Below are positions 31,300-41,176 of a stretch of DNA of 64,000 bases, in pieces. The notes under the pieces were generated by a model. It was not told the origin of the DNA. It ran no database searches and worked only from the letters and a program-made list of their open reading frames with translations. Position 1 is the first letter of the stretch, and each line of letters starts with the position of its first letter. Made by a program: the position numbers and the translations under genes. The stretch comes from Lepus europaeus (Eukaryota; Chordata; Mammalia; Lagomorpha; Leporidae), in NCBI RefSeq assembly GCF_033115175.1, contig NC_084850.1:109351939-109415938 (forward strand), in the 5' to 3' direction.

Positions 31300-31514
31300 T
31301 GGATTTTATTTCTTACAATTTCTTGAGCTCCAAGTCAACACCCAGAGGGGCAGCACCATACCTTTTTCGAGGCTAAGGGTTTCCAAGAGTCTGGCTTTGA
31401 CCGTGGTTAGAAAGTGTGAATGTGGTATCAAATGCCAAGCCCTGTCTGACAGCAATAGTATTTCCAGTCCCACATGCTCCTCTAGAAACCTGGCACAGCT
31501 GTTAATAGATAAAG

Positions 31515-31955
31515 TCTCTGTTAGTCACTTTGACCCTGGGTAAGTCTTTGTGACTGCCTCAGCTGAGAAAGGATGGCATAGGTGACACTAGGTGACTCCT
31601 GAGGCTGGGACAATTCAGGGTCTGTTTGGCTTTCTCTTGGGACCCAGCTGCCATGCTGTGAGGAAGCCCAGTGCGTGCAGAGGCTCACACGCAGAGGGAC
31701 CATGGCCCCTGGTCCTCAGCTCTGACTACTGTCCCCGATTTGCCAGCCATGCATGAGCTATTGGAGAGGTGAATCTTTTCGTTCTCACTCCATCTACCCC
31801 AAATGATGCCATGTGCTACAGAGACCCATCCTCCCTGTGTACACCTGCCCAAGGTGCAGAATCGTGAGCAAAATCAGTGACCGTCATTGTTTGAAGCCTG
31901 TAAGTTTCGGGGTGGCTTACGGTGCAGCAAGAAATGATTGGAGCACCTATTTCCT
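31515..31955 (+). mobile_element. MaLR/ERVL-class solo LTR, plus strand
   Basis: GTCTTTGTGACTGCCTCAGC, CTTTCTCTTGGGACCCAGC, TGCCATGCTGTGAGGAAGCC, ATCGTGAGCAAAATCAGTG, TTTCGGGGTGGCTTACGGTG and CAGCAAGAAATGATTGGAG give the 3' two thirds of an MLT1-like LTR in sense. Confidence 0.75.
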
Positions 31956-32437
31956 GGGGCCACAGTTGCGGGTGGAAGAGGAGGCTGTGACAAGGCTGAA
32001 TCACCAGGCTGTGTATTCAGGAGCTCCTGGGTTTGCTCTATGGAAGGGTGCATGTTCCCACAGTCTAGGGCTGAGCCTATGCACCCTGGAGTGGTGGGAG
32101 CTCGGCACAGCTGGCCTGACTTAGCAGGGTGCAAGAACTATGGCATTTAGCCCTGCTCTGGCGGGGTTTGCAATCTGGCTGGGGAGAAGAGACCTACAAG
32201 TTCCAAGGTCAACCAGCGCCACTAGACACTCTGCTGGTGAACGGCAGACGGGGAGTGATGGCAGCTGGTCACATGATGTGATGACACGGGTCACCACCAA
32301 AAGTTGAGAGGGCTCCTAGATTCGGGGGAAGTCATGGATTTGGTTGTCAATATGCAGAGTGTGAAGGGGTTCAGGGAAGGGTTCCAGCCAGCGGAGAGAG
32401 CCCTGAGTGAGAAGTCGGGTCCCACACCTTGGTGTGT
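31956..32437. other. Unique stretch, nothing recognised
   Basis: No gene, RNA or repeat could be supported between the LTR and the MER2 copy. Confidence 0.4.
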
Positions 32438-32439
32438 TA

Positions 32440-32733
32440 CAATCGTCCCTCCATATCTGCAGCATCTTGGTTCCAGGACCCCCGTGTAGCAACCTAAATC
32501 CCCGGAAGCTCAAGTCCCTTGTATAAAGTGGCGTAGTGTCTACATAGAACCTATACAACCCTCCCATACACTGGATCATCTCTAGATGAGGTATAATGCC
32601 TGCCACAGTGTCAAGCTACGTAAATAGTTGTTCCACTGTGTTGTTTAGGGAACAATGACAGGGAAAAAGAGTGTGCACGTATTTAATACAGATGCTTTTT
32701 TTCCACCAATATTTATCTGCACCCCAGTGGTAG
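32440..32733 (+). mobile_element. MER2-like Tigger MITE, 3' end truncated
   Basis: Begins CAATCGTCCCTCCATATCTG after a TA (32438-32439), then GGTTCCAGGACCCCCGTG, CTCAAGTCCCTTGTATAAAG, TACGTAAATAGTTGTTCCAC, TTGTTTAGGGAACAATGACA. This is the MER2 order in sense. The distal inverted repeat is missing; it ends in a hairpin-forming block. It has no coding capacity. Confidence 0.88.
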
Positions 32734-32747
32734 GGGGTGCAGATAAA
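32712..32747. repeat. Perfect 14-bp inverted repeat, 8-nt loop
   Basis: TTTATCTGCACCCC (32712-32725) and GGGGTGCAGATAAA (32734-32747) are exact reverse complements, separated by AGTGGTAG. It lies at the truncated end of the MER2 copy and is not part of the MER2 consensus as I remember it. Confidence 0.95.
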
Positions 32748-32867
32748 GTACTGGCCGCTCAGCTCAAGCTGGATTTCAGATAAGCAAGTGCATAATGCTT
32801 AGCATGGATATATCTTGAGCATTGCATGGTGGGGGGCAGTGAAGCCTTAAAGGCATTGCTGGCAGTG

Positions 32868-33095
32868 GATCGAATGCCCCGTGTGCACGAGGTCCCGGCT
32901 CTGCCACGGCCACGGTGCGACCTTGGGCAAACTACTGTCTTCATCTGCTGCCAGTTGCATCTGCAAAGTGGGAGTGACCGTGGCCCTTCCCTCAGGGGAC
33001 GGTGCTCAGGCGCAGAAAGTCGTTAGCATGGCTGGGTGCGCAGCACGTGCAAAACTCCAGGGAGATCTTCCTTCCGCTGCCAAAGTGCCGTGGCC
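32868..33095 (+). repeat. MIR element, plus strand
   Basis: GTCCCGGCTCTGCCACGGCC, GACCTTGGGCAAACTACTGT, CATCTGCAAAGTGGGAGTGA and GGTGCTCAGGCGCAGAAAG follow the sense MIR order nearly end to end. Confidence 0.85.
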
Positions 33096-33594
33096 CGTAA
33101 GAAACTGTTGATTAAGCGACAGACGTCTTCATGCCTTTGCGGGTGAGGCTATGTGTGTGTGCACGCGCGCTCGCGTGTGTGTGTGTGTGCACGCGCACGC
33201 GTGCGCACGTGAGTAATGATAAAGACACAGCTGCTTCATCCCCCAGGAATGGGAACCTGGTGTCCAGCCTGCATTCATAGACGAATCCCACTACCCACTG
33301 CGTTCAACTCCCACAGTTAATAACGTTGCAAAATGAGGGTTGTGGATGCATCCTCCCTTCCTGGGCATCTTTGTGGGCAGGTTTTTAATTTGAAGCAGAA
33401 GAAAACCCATCAGGTACTTGAGGCTCCTGGGGGGCAGCTAATGCATCCTGTCAAATGCTCACCCTGGGGTGCTTTGTTACCCTGACACCTCCCGAACTCA
33501 GAGTCAGCGGCAAATTGCAGGACAAAATTCCTGTGCTGCAAGTTTATTGCATATTCATAGAATTTAGGCCATTAGGCGACATTAGCTTTTTTTT
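33096..33594. other. Unique stretch with alternating GT/GC tract
   Basis: Apart from the purine-pyrimidine tract, nothing is recognised. A T15/A8 run at 33586-33609 marks the edge of the next L1 piece. Confidence 0.4.
33151..33211. repeat. Alternating purine-pyrimidine tract (GT/GC), Z-DNA-prone
   Basis: Two runs of strict alternation, 33151-33170 and 33172-33211, mix GT, CG and CA steps, with about ten CpG. One pyrimidine-pyrimidine break separates them. Confidence 0.9.
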
Positions 33595-33899
33595 TTTTTT
33601 TAAAAAAAACACTTTTTATTGAAGTATAACCTACATTCCGAGAAGTGCACATATTCGAAGCCTACAGCTTGCTGCATTTATACAAGCTGAAAGCGCCTAT
33701 GCGTAACAGAACCCAGGAGGAGACACAGAGCCGCAGCGGCCCCAGGAAGTCCCTCTTGCGCCCTCTCCCAGTCACCGCTTTCCCCCAGGGAAGCGTCCTC
33801 ACTGTGTGCAGAGAGCAGCTTTGTCCATCTTTGAACCCGCCATACATGGAATCTTATAGTCCGTCGTCTTTGTGGGCTGGCTTCTTTTGTTCAACATTG

Positions 33900-34118
33900 A
33901 AAAAAAAGATTTAAGAAAATTTATATTTATGAGAGAGAGAGAGAGAGAGAGAGAATGCTCCCATCTGCTGGTTCAGCTGGGCCGGAGCAGGGAACCGGGA
34001 ATCCAGGTCTCCCCTGCGGGTGGAGGGAACCCTCTCACTTGAACCCTCACTGCTGCCTCCCAGGGTGTGTTAGCAGGAAGCTGGAGGCAAGGCTGCTCAG
34101 CATTTGGGTGGTGAGATT
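33900..34118 (-). mobile_element. CSINE, old, internally shortened, minus strand
   Basis: AAAAAAAGATTTAAG tail, (GA)n at 33932-33953, CCATCTGCTGGTTCAGC, GGTGTGTTAGCAGGAAGCTG. The B box and head are almost unrecognisable. Confidence 0.72.
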
Positions 34119-34336
34119 TACCCACCCCGTCTCGGATACTCATGGTTTGTTCTTGCCACGTAGTATTCCATATGGGATGATTTCACCATTTCCTGAACCA
34201 TGTGCTGAGCATGGGCTTTGGGGCAGGTTAACTTTGCTATGGACGCGGTAGAATCTGCCTTTTGGTGGACACGTGTGGCTCCTTTCTGTGGGCTTGCGCC
34301 TAGAAGTGGAAGCAAGAGTATGTGTATGGTTAGCTT

Positions 34337-34653
34337 TTTTTAAAAAAAGGTTAATGTATTTATTTGAAGGAGAGAGAGAGAAAGAGAGAGAAATCACCCA
34401 TCTGCTAGTTCACGCCCTAAATGGCTGTAACAGACCGGGCTGGTCCAAGTTGGAGCCAGAAGCCTGGAGTTCTGCCCAGGTCGCCCACGTGGGAGCAGGG
34501 GCCCAAGCTTGTGGGCCATCTTCAGCTGCTTTCCTAGGTGCATTAGCAGGGAGCTGGATGGGAAGTGGAGCAGCTGGGACTGGAATCCATAATCACGTGG
34601 GATACAGGGATTGTAAGTGGCAGCTTAGTCCCCGGGACCACAACGTCGGCCCC
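34337..34653 (-). mobile_element. CSINE, older copy, minus strand
   Basis: TTTTTTAAAAAAAGGTTAATG tail, AAATCACCCATCTGCTAGTT, GTGCATTAGCAGGGAGCTGG, and head ACCACAACGTCGGCCCC ending near 34653. No clear target duplication. Confidence 0.92.
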
Positions 34654-34749
34654 TATGTGCTCACCTCTAACCAATAACATCAAATAGCTTTCGGCAGCAT
34701 CATTGTTTCATTCCTAAAGCTGAATGTATCAAACAAAGGAAAATATATC

Positions 34750-34885
34750 AGCAGTCTTCAAAAAGTTCAAGGAAAAAACCGTATTATGAAAAAGCTGCGT
34801 GGATGACAAGTTTTTTTTTTTTTTTTTTTTGCATCAAAATAAGGTTATTTTTAAATTCCATTCTCCATGAACTTTTTGATCAGAC
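34750..34885. mobile_element. Palindromic MITE (Tc1/mariner-like)
   Basis: CTTCAAAAAGTTCAAGGAAAA at the left and CATTCTCCATGAACTTTTTGA at the right are imperfect terminal inverted repeats around an AT-rich core with 20-odd T. A longer copy of the same family lies at 57878-58741. Family name not recalled. Confidence 0.65.
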
Positions 34886-34962
34886 ATTTCTGGATACTTT
34901 TTATATCCTAAGAATGTAAATTAGCAATGTACAAGAGGAATGAGGAAGGTAATTTTCAATTT

Positions 34963-35284
34963 ATTTTTATTTTTATTATTATTTGACAGGTAGAGTTACA
35001 GATAGAGAGAAAGAGAGAAAGGTCTTCCTTCCGTTGGCTCACTCCCCAAATGGCCGCCATGGCCGGCGCTGCGCCGATCGGAAGCCAGGAGCCAGGTGCT
35101 TCTTCCAGGTCTCCCACATGGGTGCAGGGGCCTGAGGACTTGGGCCATCTTCCATTGCCTTCCCGGGCCACAGCAGAGAGCTGGACTGGAAGAGGAGCAA
35201 CCGGGACTAGAACCTGGCACCCATATGGGATGCTGGAGCCACAGGTGGAGGATTAACCAAGTGAGCCACGGCGCTGGCCCCCTA
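34963..35284 (-). mobile_element. CSINE, perfect 13-bp target duplication
   Basis: TAATTTTCAATTT at 34950-34962 and 35285-35297. Intermediate subfamily: GACAGGTAGAGTTACAGATA tail end and GGTCTTCCTTCCGTTGGCTC like young copies, but a single B box with CACCCATATGGGATGC. Confidence 0.95.
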
Positions 35285-35391
35285 TAATTTTCAATTTTTA
35301 ACCCGTGCAGTGAAAGTGACCTGTGCCATCCACTCTGCCAGTTTCTCTGGCTCATCTTTGTGGAAACAGGTGCTTAACATGCAGGCTCTGA

Positions 35392-35745
35392 GGGGGCCCA
35401 GCCTTGTGGCTCAGCAGCTTAGGCCACGGCTTCTAACGCCAGCCTCCAGTGTCGAGTGTCCGTTTGAGTTCCGGCTGATGCACTTCAGATCCAGCTCCTG
35501 GCTGATGCTTCTGGAGAGACAGTGGAAGACGACCCAAGTGTGCGGGCTCCTGCCACGCCCATGGGAGACTCAGATGGAGTCCCAGGTTTCTGGTTTCCAC
35601 TTGGCCCAGCCGTTGCAGTCATCTGGGAAGTAAACCAGCGGATGGAAGATCACTCTCTCTCTCCCTCTCTCTCACTTGGTGTCTGGCTCTCTCTATCACT
35701 CTGCCTTTCAAACAAGTTAATAAATAATAAATGGTTATTAAAATG
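35392..35745 (+). mobile_element. CSINE, older copy with long CT region, plus strand
   Basis: Head GGGGGCCCAGCCTTGTGGC, B box GTTTGAGTTCCGG, body to AAACCAGCGGATGGAAG, a CT region with TTGGTGTCTGGCTC and CTGCCTTTCAAACAAG. ATGCAG flanks it on both sides (near 35380 and 35742). Confidence 0.9.
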
Positions 35746-35759
35746 CAGACTTTTGACAT

Positions 35760-36118
35760 TGTCTTAGTCTACTTTCTGTTGCTATAACAGAGAACCTGCA
35801 ACTGGGTAATGTATGAAAGAAAGAGGTTAATTTTGGATCATGGTTCTAGAACTCCAAGGTCATGATGTCAGCATCTGTTCAGCTTCTGGTGAGGGCCTTG
35901 TACTGCTTCAGCTCACGGTAGAAAGCAGAAGGGCAGGCGTGTGCGGAAGAGTGCAAACTCCCGCGATCAATGGGGATTAATCCATTTGGGAGGACTCTGA
36001 TCCCATGACCCAACAACCTCTCACAAAGCCTCACCTCCCAACACTGCCACATTGAGGGACAGCAAGCCTCATGATGAGTTTTGGTGGGGACAACTTGTAT
36101 TCAAATGACGTCCCCCCC
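35760..36118 (-). mobile_element. MaLR solo LTR, minus strand
   Basis: TGTCTTAGTCTACTTTCTGT, GCTATAACAGAGAACC, ACTGGGTAATGTATGAAAGA, GTTCTAGAACTCCAAGGTC, CTTCTGGTGAGGGCCTTGTA, CCTCACCTCCCAACACTGCC, GATGAGTTTTGGTGGGGACA: a near-complete MST/MLT1-type LTR in reverse, bounded by TG at its left. Confidence 0.85.
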
Positions 36119-36604
36119 CAGGGGTCTTGTCAACAGTGCAGCTTCTGACTCAGTGGGTCTTACTGGAACCTGAGACTGTGCACAAGCCCCTCCTAAGGGG
36201 TGCTCCTGCTGCTGGTCCAAGGCCACGCAGTGGGGATCAGCGTCAGAGTGCTCGCATCACACCGTCTGTCCCTCACCTGCTCCGCCTGGTTCCCACGCAT
36301 GCCTCAGGCATGTACTGGCAGGCAGTAGGGGCAGGAACTGGGAAGAGCTTCTGGTAGTAGAGTAGTGTGACCCGAAGCAGTGAAAATCCTGGGCTCTGCG
36401 GCCTAAAAGAAGCAGCACATGTCCTAGTGTAGCCTTCTCGATCGTGTGGTCCCTGGCAGGCCACTCACCACCCTGTGACATGTGACAACAGTGTCCACAG
36501 TGTCATGGAGGCCAGGCACGCACGGGGCTGCTGGGAAATGCTGGGCACCATTATTCCTGACACCACGGCGGGTGAGGTTTGTAAGTAGCTGGGACAAACA
36601 TATG
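36119..36604. other. Unique stretch, nothing recognised
   Basis: No gene or repeat supported; short overlapping frames only. Confidence 0.4.
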
Positions 36605-36618
36605 AAGAAGCATGTGAG

Positions 36619-36943
36619 GCTGGCACTGTGGCTCACTAGGCTAATCCTCTGCCTGTGGCGCCAGCACCCCGGGTTCTAGTCCCAGTTGGGGCGCTAGTTC
36701 TGTCCCGGTTGCCCCTCTTCCAGGCCAGCTCTCTGCTGTGGCCAGGAAAGGCAGTAGAGGATGGCCCAAGTGCTTGGGCCCTGCACCCGCATGGGAGACC
36801 AGGAGGAAGTACCTGGCTGCTGGCTTCGGATCAGCATAGCTCCGGCCCTAGCGGCCATTTTGGGGGGTGAACCAACGGAAGGAAGACCTTGCTCTCTGTC
36901 TCTCACACTGTCTAACTCTGCCTGTAAAAAAAAAAAAAAAAAA
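36619..36943 (+). mobile_element. CSINE, young subfamily, 14-bp target duplication
   Basis: AAGAAGCATGTGAG (36605-36618) and AAGAAGCAGGTGAG (36944-36957) differ at one base. Young features: TAGGCTAATCCTCTGCCTG, doubled B-box region (GGGTTCTAGTCCC and GTTCTGTCCCGG), and CTGCCTGTAAAAA with about 20 A. Confidence 0.96.
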
Positions 36944-36957
36944 AAGAAGCAGGTGAG

Positions 36958-38474
36958 CAGCTGGGCACACACGCAGTTGTAGTTTATATGGAGGATCAAG
37001 GAGCCACGATCCAATCAATGTAAGCATCGCCCCAGGTGGTATGTGCGTGTATGTAAGATATTAGGGGGAGACGGAGGAGGGGCGAGGAGGGTCCTTGGAG
37101 GGAATCTGAGAAGGCCTTCAGAGGAAGGGAAACTGGGTTTTGAAAGGTGAGCAGGAGCCTGCCAGGCAGAGAAGGCTAAGGGTAGGCGAGAGGAAAAGGG
37201 AATGGCTAGTCCATTCACAAAACAGCATGTGCAAAGGGAAGGAGGCACAGAGTGGTCGGATTGTCCCTGAACTGCCAAGTTCACGGGCCTGGGGAAGGCC
37301 TGGCTGCTGGGGTGGGAGAGCAGGCAGGGGCCTTAACTTGGAGGGCTTTCACGCCGGCACCAAAGAGCTCAGATGAGCTCCCCCACAAAGCTGTCAGTAC
37401 ACTTCGGGCCCCTGGCCGTCCTTTGCGGGGGTGGGGGGGTTCTTCTTCCTTGAGAGAAACCTCCACCCCCACTTGCAGTGGAACATGGGTGCTATCCTGT
37501 GACGGCGTGCTGTTCGGCATCTATGTGTGACATACCTTCTGGAAGGGACCCCAAGGCTGAGTGTAGCATCCGGGGCTCAGGGAGTGGGCGGCATGGTAGT
37601 TCATACTAGTCCCCGAAGGTCACAGGTCCCTCCGCACAGCCTCTGTCAACCCCTACCCCCCAGTAGGACACACGGCCCACTGAGACATCCCAGGCCTGAG
37701 CCCGGCACGCGACTCCCGGCTGCCCCTTGGGGAGCAGCGAGGCAGCGTTCCTTCTGCCCACAGGCCACCTCTCCTGCCAAGGAGCGCGTGCTGGCGGGAG
37801 GCCGAAAGCCGAGGCCACTGTTGGCTTTGGCTGCTGAAGGTAGCCCGGGGCCAAGGCATTGTGTGCAGCCAGCCCTTGCTAGGGAATACACGCTTGCGGG
37901 ATCAGCAAGGCCCCAGGGCCCAGCCCTCTCCTCCTGGATCCAGAGTCAGGGCCAAAGCAGCTCCCCCTGCCTAGCCACAGCCTGGGTCTGAGAGAGGCAG
38001 CGTGGAGACCGCGTCAAACTTGGCCTTTACCAGGCCACTCCCGCCCTCCCTGCCACTGTCATCGCTTTCAAAGCCACACCTGTAGCCAAAGCCCACACCC
38101 TCCAGTGGAGGCCATCGGTGCCAGGAAAGGGGCTGGGGCGGGGGTGGGGGTGGAGACGGGGTGGACAGAGAGAGGCAGGAACCCAGGTCTGCTGTCCCTT
38201 GGGACCAGCTTCGGTGGACACCAAAGCAAGTTGTGGTTCCCTGTGTCTGCGGGGAGGAGGCATGAGAGTCGGTGACTGGCTGGCCACCGCCTGCATCGAA
38301 GGGAGGGAGGGCCACCAGACCTGGGTTCCTGGGGGGCCCCGCTCGTCCCAGGTCTCTCCGTGCAGGGCACAGACAGTCCTTCACCTACTGGAGATTCCTG
38401 ACTGGGAGGCCTTCCCCTCCCCCCTCCCCTCCAGTAGCCCTCCCCTCCCCCTCGGCCAGCCATTAGACGGGAAG
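36958..38474. other. GC-rich unique DNA, no gene recognised
   Basis: Frames on both strands (37527-37991 plus, 37971-38384 minus, 38118-38486 plus) lack domains and overlap. GT-AG sites can be found, but nothing singles out an exon. Confidence 0.4.
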
Positions 38475-38690
38475 CTGCCGTATTAATGTCCCTTCTTCAT
38501 TCTGAGCAGGCCAGTGGTATCACTGCCAGCTTCCTTCCCCCTCCTAATGATTTGTCCTGGCAGCAGAAATATTACAGTGATGATTCCATGTAGAATTTCA
38601 TTTGCTGTTTTTTTTTTTTTTTTAATCCCTCGCAGAAGGGGCTGAGCGATTAATGGGTGTTTGAGAGATCAAAGCTGTATGTGGCAAAGA
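38475..38690. other. Candidate conserved non-coding element
   Basis: Repeat-free block with GCCGTATTAATGTCCC, CCCTCCTAATGATTTGTCC, AGAAATATTACAGTGATGAT, TGTAGAATTTCATTTGC and GAGCGATTAATGGGTG. A T tract (about 17) sits at 38609-38625. TAAT cores are frequent. Reading it as an enhancer is inference. Confidence 0.38.
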
Positions 38691-38691
38691 G

Positions 38692-38835
38692 CAAATAATA
38701 ATCGTAGCTAACATTGATTGGGGACTTTGCAGGTGCCAGGCACCACCGTGGCAACAGCCCTTGGAGGTAGGCGCTGCGCCATTCCCATTACCGAGACACA
38801 GAGGGGTAAGTCACGGCTGGTGGTCACCTGGCTCC
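38692..38835 (-). repeat. MIR element, minus strand
   Basis: AAATAATAATCGTAGCTAAC, ATTGATTGGGGACTTTG, GTGCCAGGCACCACCG, TTGGAGGTAGGCGCTG and CCGAGACACAGAGGGG match the reverse MIR order, 3' end to core. Confidence 0.85.
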
Positions 38836-39162
38836 AGGTGGGGGCACTGAGATTGGGAGCCAGGGGGGCAGGGCTCTGGCTATAACACCTGGTGAAGGTG
38901 TCGGGAGAGCACTGGACTGGGAGTCCAGGAAACTGGTCCGAATTAGCTCTCAGGTGTCAGCTGGCTCTGTGAGCTGGGGTCAGAGGTCAAGCCAAGTCCT
39001 AATGACGCGGGCTGCGGGATAGGGACTAAGCATGATTGACGCCACTCCTGGTGCTGTCTTGGTGTGGCTTGTAAGCTGCATGGGTGGGAGGGAGCCTCGT
39101 CCTCACCCTTCTTCCACTGCCTGAAAGTCTCCCCCGCCCCCATTTCCCCTACCTTCTTTCAC
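38836..39162. other. Unique stretch, nothing recognised
   Basis: Between two MIRs; no gene or RNA signal. Confidence 0.4.
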
Positions 39163-39370
39163 AAGAAATAATAATGGCTACCATGTATTAAGCACCTACT
39201 ATGTACACGTAAGACATGTTGAATCCCCGTGGCAATATATTAATAACCTGTTTGAGAGACGGGGAGACTGAGGGGCCTCTGCTAGGCGAGGAAGCTGAAC
39301 TCATCGCCTTGGCTCAAGGCCACACAGTGCGTGGCTGAGCAGGTTCCAATCCAGACCTGTTTCAGTGCCA
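39163..39370 (-). repeat. MIR element, minus strand, long copy
   Basis: AAATAATAATGGCTACCATG, TATTAAGCACCTACTATG, GACGGGGAGACTGAGGGGCC, CAAGGCCACACAGTGCGTGG, CTGAGCAGGTTCCAATCCAG. Nearly complete and in the same orientation as the MIR 330 bases upstream. Confidence 0.9.
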
Positions 39371-39644
39371 GAGCCCTGGCAGCTGCTCCCCCCCTTGAGC
39401 TCGCTTCCAAGCCCTCCCTCTTGCCGTGATGTCATATGTGTGCAATGGCAGGTAGCCGAACGTGACAATTTCCTGCAGGAGGTTACCTTGCTGTCTGTTT
39501 TGTCGCAAGGGACAGAGAAAAGGTGGTATTTTTAAAAGCGATAGCTGGGGGGGGAAATAGGTGAGATACTTGGAAAATGCTTTCGGTTGTAAGAGCTATA
39601 GGGTTCCAGTGCAAGAAGCCAGAAGAGTGTGGGAACCTGTTGCA

Positions 39645-39795
39645 TCTGTCCATTCACCCATCCATCGCTCTCCGTCCATCTATCTCCCCATCTGTTGACT
39701 CTCCTACCCATCCATCTACTTATCCATCCATCTACCCACCCACACATTCACCCATCCATCTACCCATCACCACCTACTGATCCACCTGTCTGTTC
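39645..39795. repeat. (CCAT/CCAC)n degenerate tetranucleotide repeat
   Basis: About 150 bases built on CATC/CACC units with many interruptions (CATCTATCTCCCCATCTG, CCACCCACACATTCACCC). A cleaner relative lies at 62376-62496. Confidence 0.9.
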
Positions 39796-40404
39796 TGGAT
39801 CTTGGAGGAGAAACCAAGAACCCTGGGGTGTTCTACTGGCTTGTCTGCTCGCTAAGTCTGTGGCACCTGTCTCAGGTATGACCTCAAGGAAAGGAGGTGC
39901 CTCTGAGGGCAAGGAAGCTTCAGGCCCCATCCCTAGGGGCGGTTCTCATCACCCCAGGCAATCCCCCACCACCGGCAGAGGCAGGCATTAGGGAATACTG
40001 CAGTCATTTCCATGTCGTGGTTAGACCTGAAGCTGGAGAAGCGGGGTGGGAAGAGGGGCGGTCGGTTTGCTAAGGTCTCCCTGAGATGCTGCCATTCTAG
40101 CCGGCCCAGGCTTGACACCAGAGGCAACGCCACTTCGCCTCTCCCTGCCGCAGCCCTGTGGATGGGGAAGATGGGAAATTAGGGTGTGGCAGCCCAAAGG
40201 GAGAGGAGTGGGAAGACGGTTTCGAAATCTCACTCGGCATTTGTGGCTGCTGGTTTCACTGCATTGATCAGATGTTCCTCGTTAGAAAGACTGCTCGGGG
40301 CATTTTGGGGGTTCCCCAAGAACCTTAGTTCTCTGCTAGATCTGGTCCAGTCTCCACAGGTCTCCAGATATCCCAGTGTAAAAAACATTTCTCTTAAAGC
40401 ATTT
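39796..40404. other. Unique stretch, nothing recognised
   Basis: No repeat or coding evidence. Confidence 0.4.
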
Positions 40405-40432
40405 TAAATTAACTTATTTGAAAGGTAGAGTG

Positions 40433-40799
40433 GCCGGCGCCGCGGCTCAACAGGCTAATCCTCCGCCTAGCGGTGCCGGCACACTGGGTTCTAGTCCTGG
40501 TCGGGGCGCCGGATTCTGTCCCGGCTGCCCCTCTTCCAGGCCAGCTCTCTGCTGTGGCCCGGGAGTGCAGTGGAGGATGGCCCAAGTGCTTGGGTCCCTG
40601 CACCCCATGGGAGACCAGGAGAAGCACCTGGCTCCTGGCATCGGATCAGCGGGGTGCGCCGGCCACAGCGAGCCAGCCACGGCGGCCATTGGAGGGTGAA
40701 CCAACGGCAAAAGGAAGACCTTTCTCTCTGTCTCTCTCTCTCTCACTGTCTACTCTGCCTGTCAAAAAAAAAAAAATAAAATAAAAATAAAAAAAAAAA
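40433..40799 (+). mobile_element. CSINE, young subfamily, nested, 13-bp duplication
   Basis: GAAAGGTAGAGTG at 40420-40432 and 40800-40812, both taken from the host SINE. Doubled B box: GGTTCTAGTCCTGG (40487-40500) and GGATTCTGTCCCGG (40511-40524). It also repeats a CGGCCACAGCGAGCCAGCCACGGCGGCC segment near its 3' third. The tail AAAATAAAATAAAAATAAAA is long. Confidence 0.97.
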
Positions 40800-40831
40800 G
40801 AAAGGTAGAGTGATGGGATGGGGAAAGTGCT

Positions 40832-41176
40832 TTTTTTTTTTTTTAAAGATTTATTTATTTATTTGAAAGTTAGAGTTACACACAGAGAGAAGGAGAGGCA
40901 GACAGAAAGAGAGGGGTCTTCAATCTGCTGGTTCACTCCCCAGTTCACTCCCCAACGGCCGGAGCTTTGCTGATCCAAAGCCAGGAGCCAGGAGCTTCTT
41001 CCTGGTTTCCTATGTGGGTGCAGGGGCCCAAGGACCTGGGCCATCCTCCACTGCTTTCCCAGGCCACAGCAGAGAGCTGGATCAGAAGTGGAGCAGCCAG
41101 ATCTTGAACTGACACCCATATGGGATGCCGGCACTGCAGGTGGTGGCTTTACCCACTATGCCACAGTGCCAGCCCC
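40832..41176 (-). mobile_element. CSINE, nested in the same old SINE
   Basis: Flanks GGGAAAGTGCT (40821-40831) and GGGAAATGCT (41177-41186) form an imperfect duplication. Its CACTCCCCAGTTCACTCCCC carries a small internal tandem repeat. Head CACAGTGCCAGCCCC. Confidence 0.94.

Larger units (their letters stand above)
33595..34690. mobile_element. Ancient L1 3'-UTR region, split by two SINEs
   Basis: First piece: TTTTTATTGAAGTATAACC, AAGTCCCTCTTGCGCCCTC, CATGGAATCTTATAGTCCGT, TGGGCTGGCTTCTTTTGTTC. Second (34119-34336): GCCACGTAGTATTCCATATG, CTGAACCATGTGCTGAGC, GCGCCTAGAAGTGGAAGC. Third: a short piece after 34654. They keep the block order of an L1M 3' end in one orientation. Non-coding. Confidence 0.72.

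Noticed and set aside
39645..39795. CRISPR-like spaced repeats
   Set aside because: A degenerate tetranucleotide microsatellite in a mammalian genome; unit length and spacing do not fit CRISPR.
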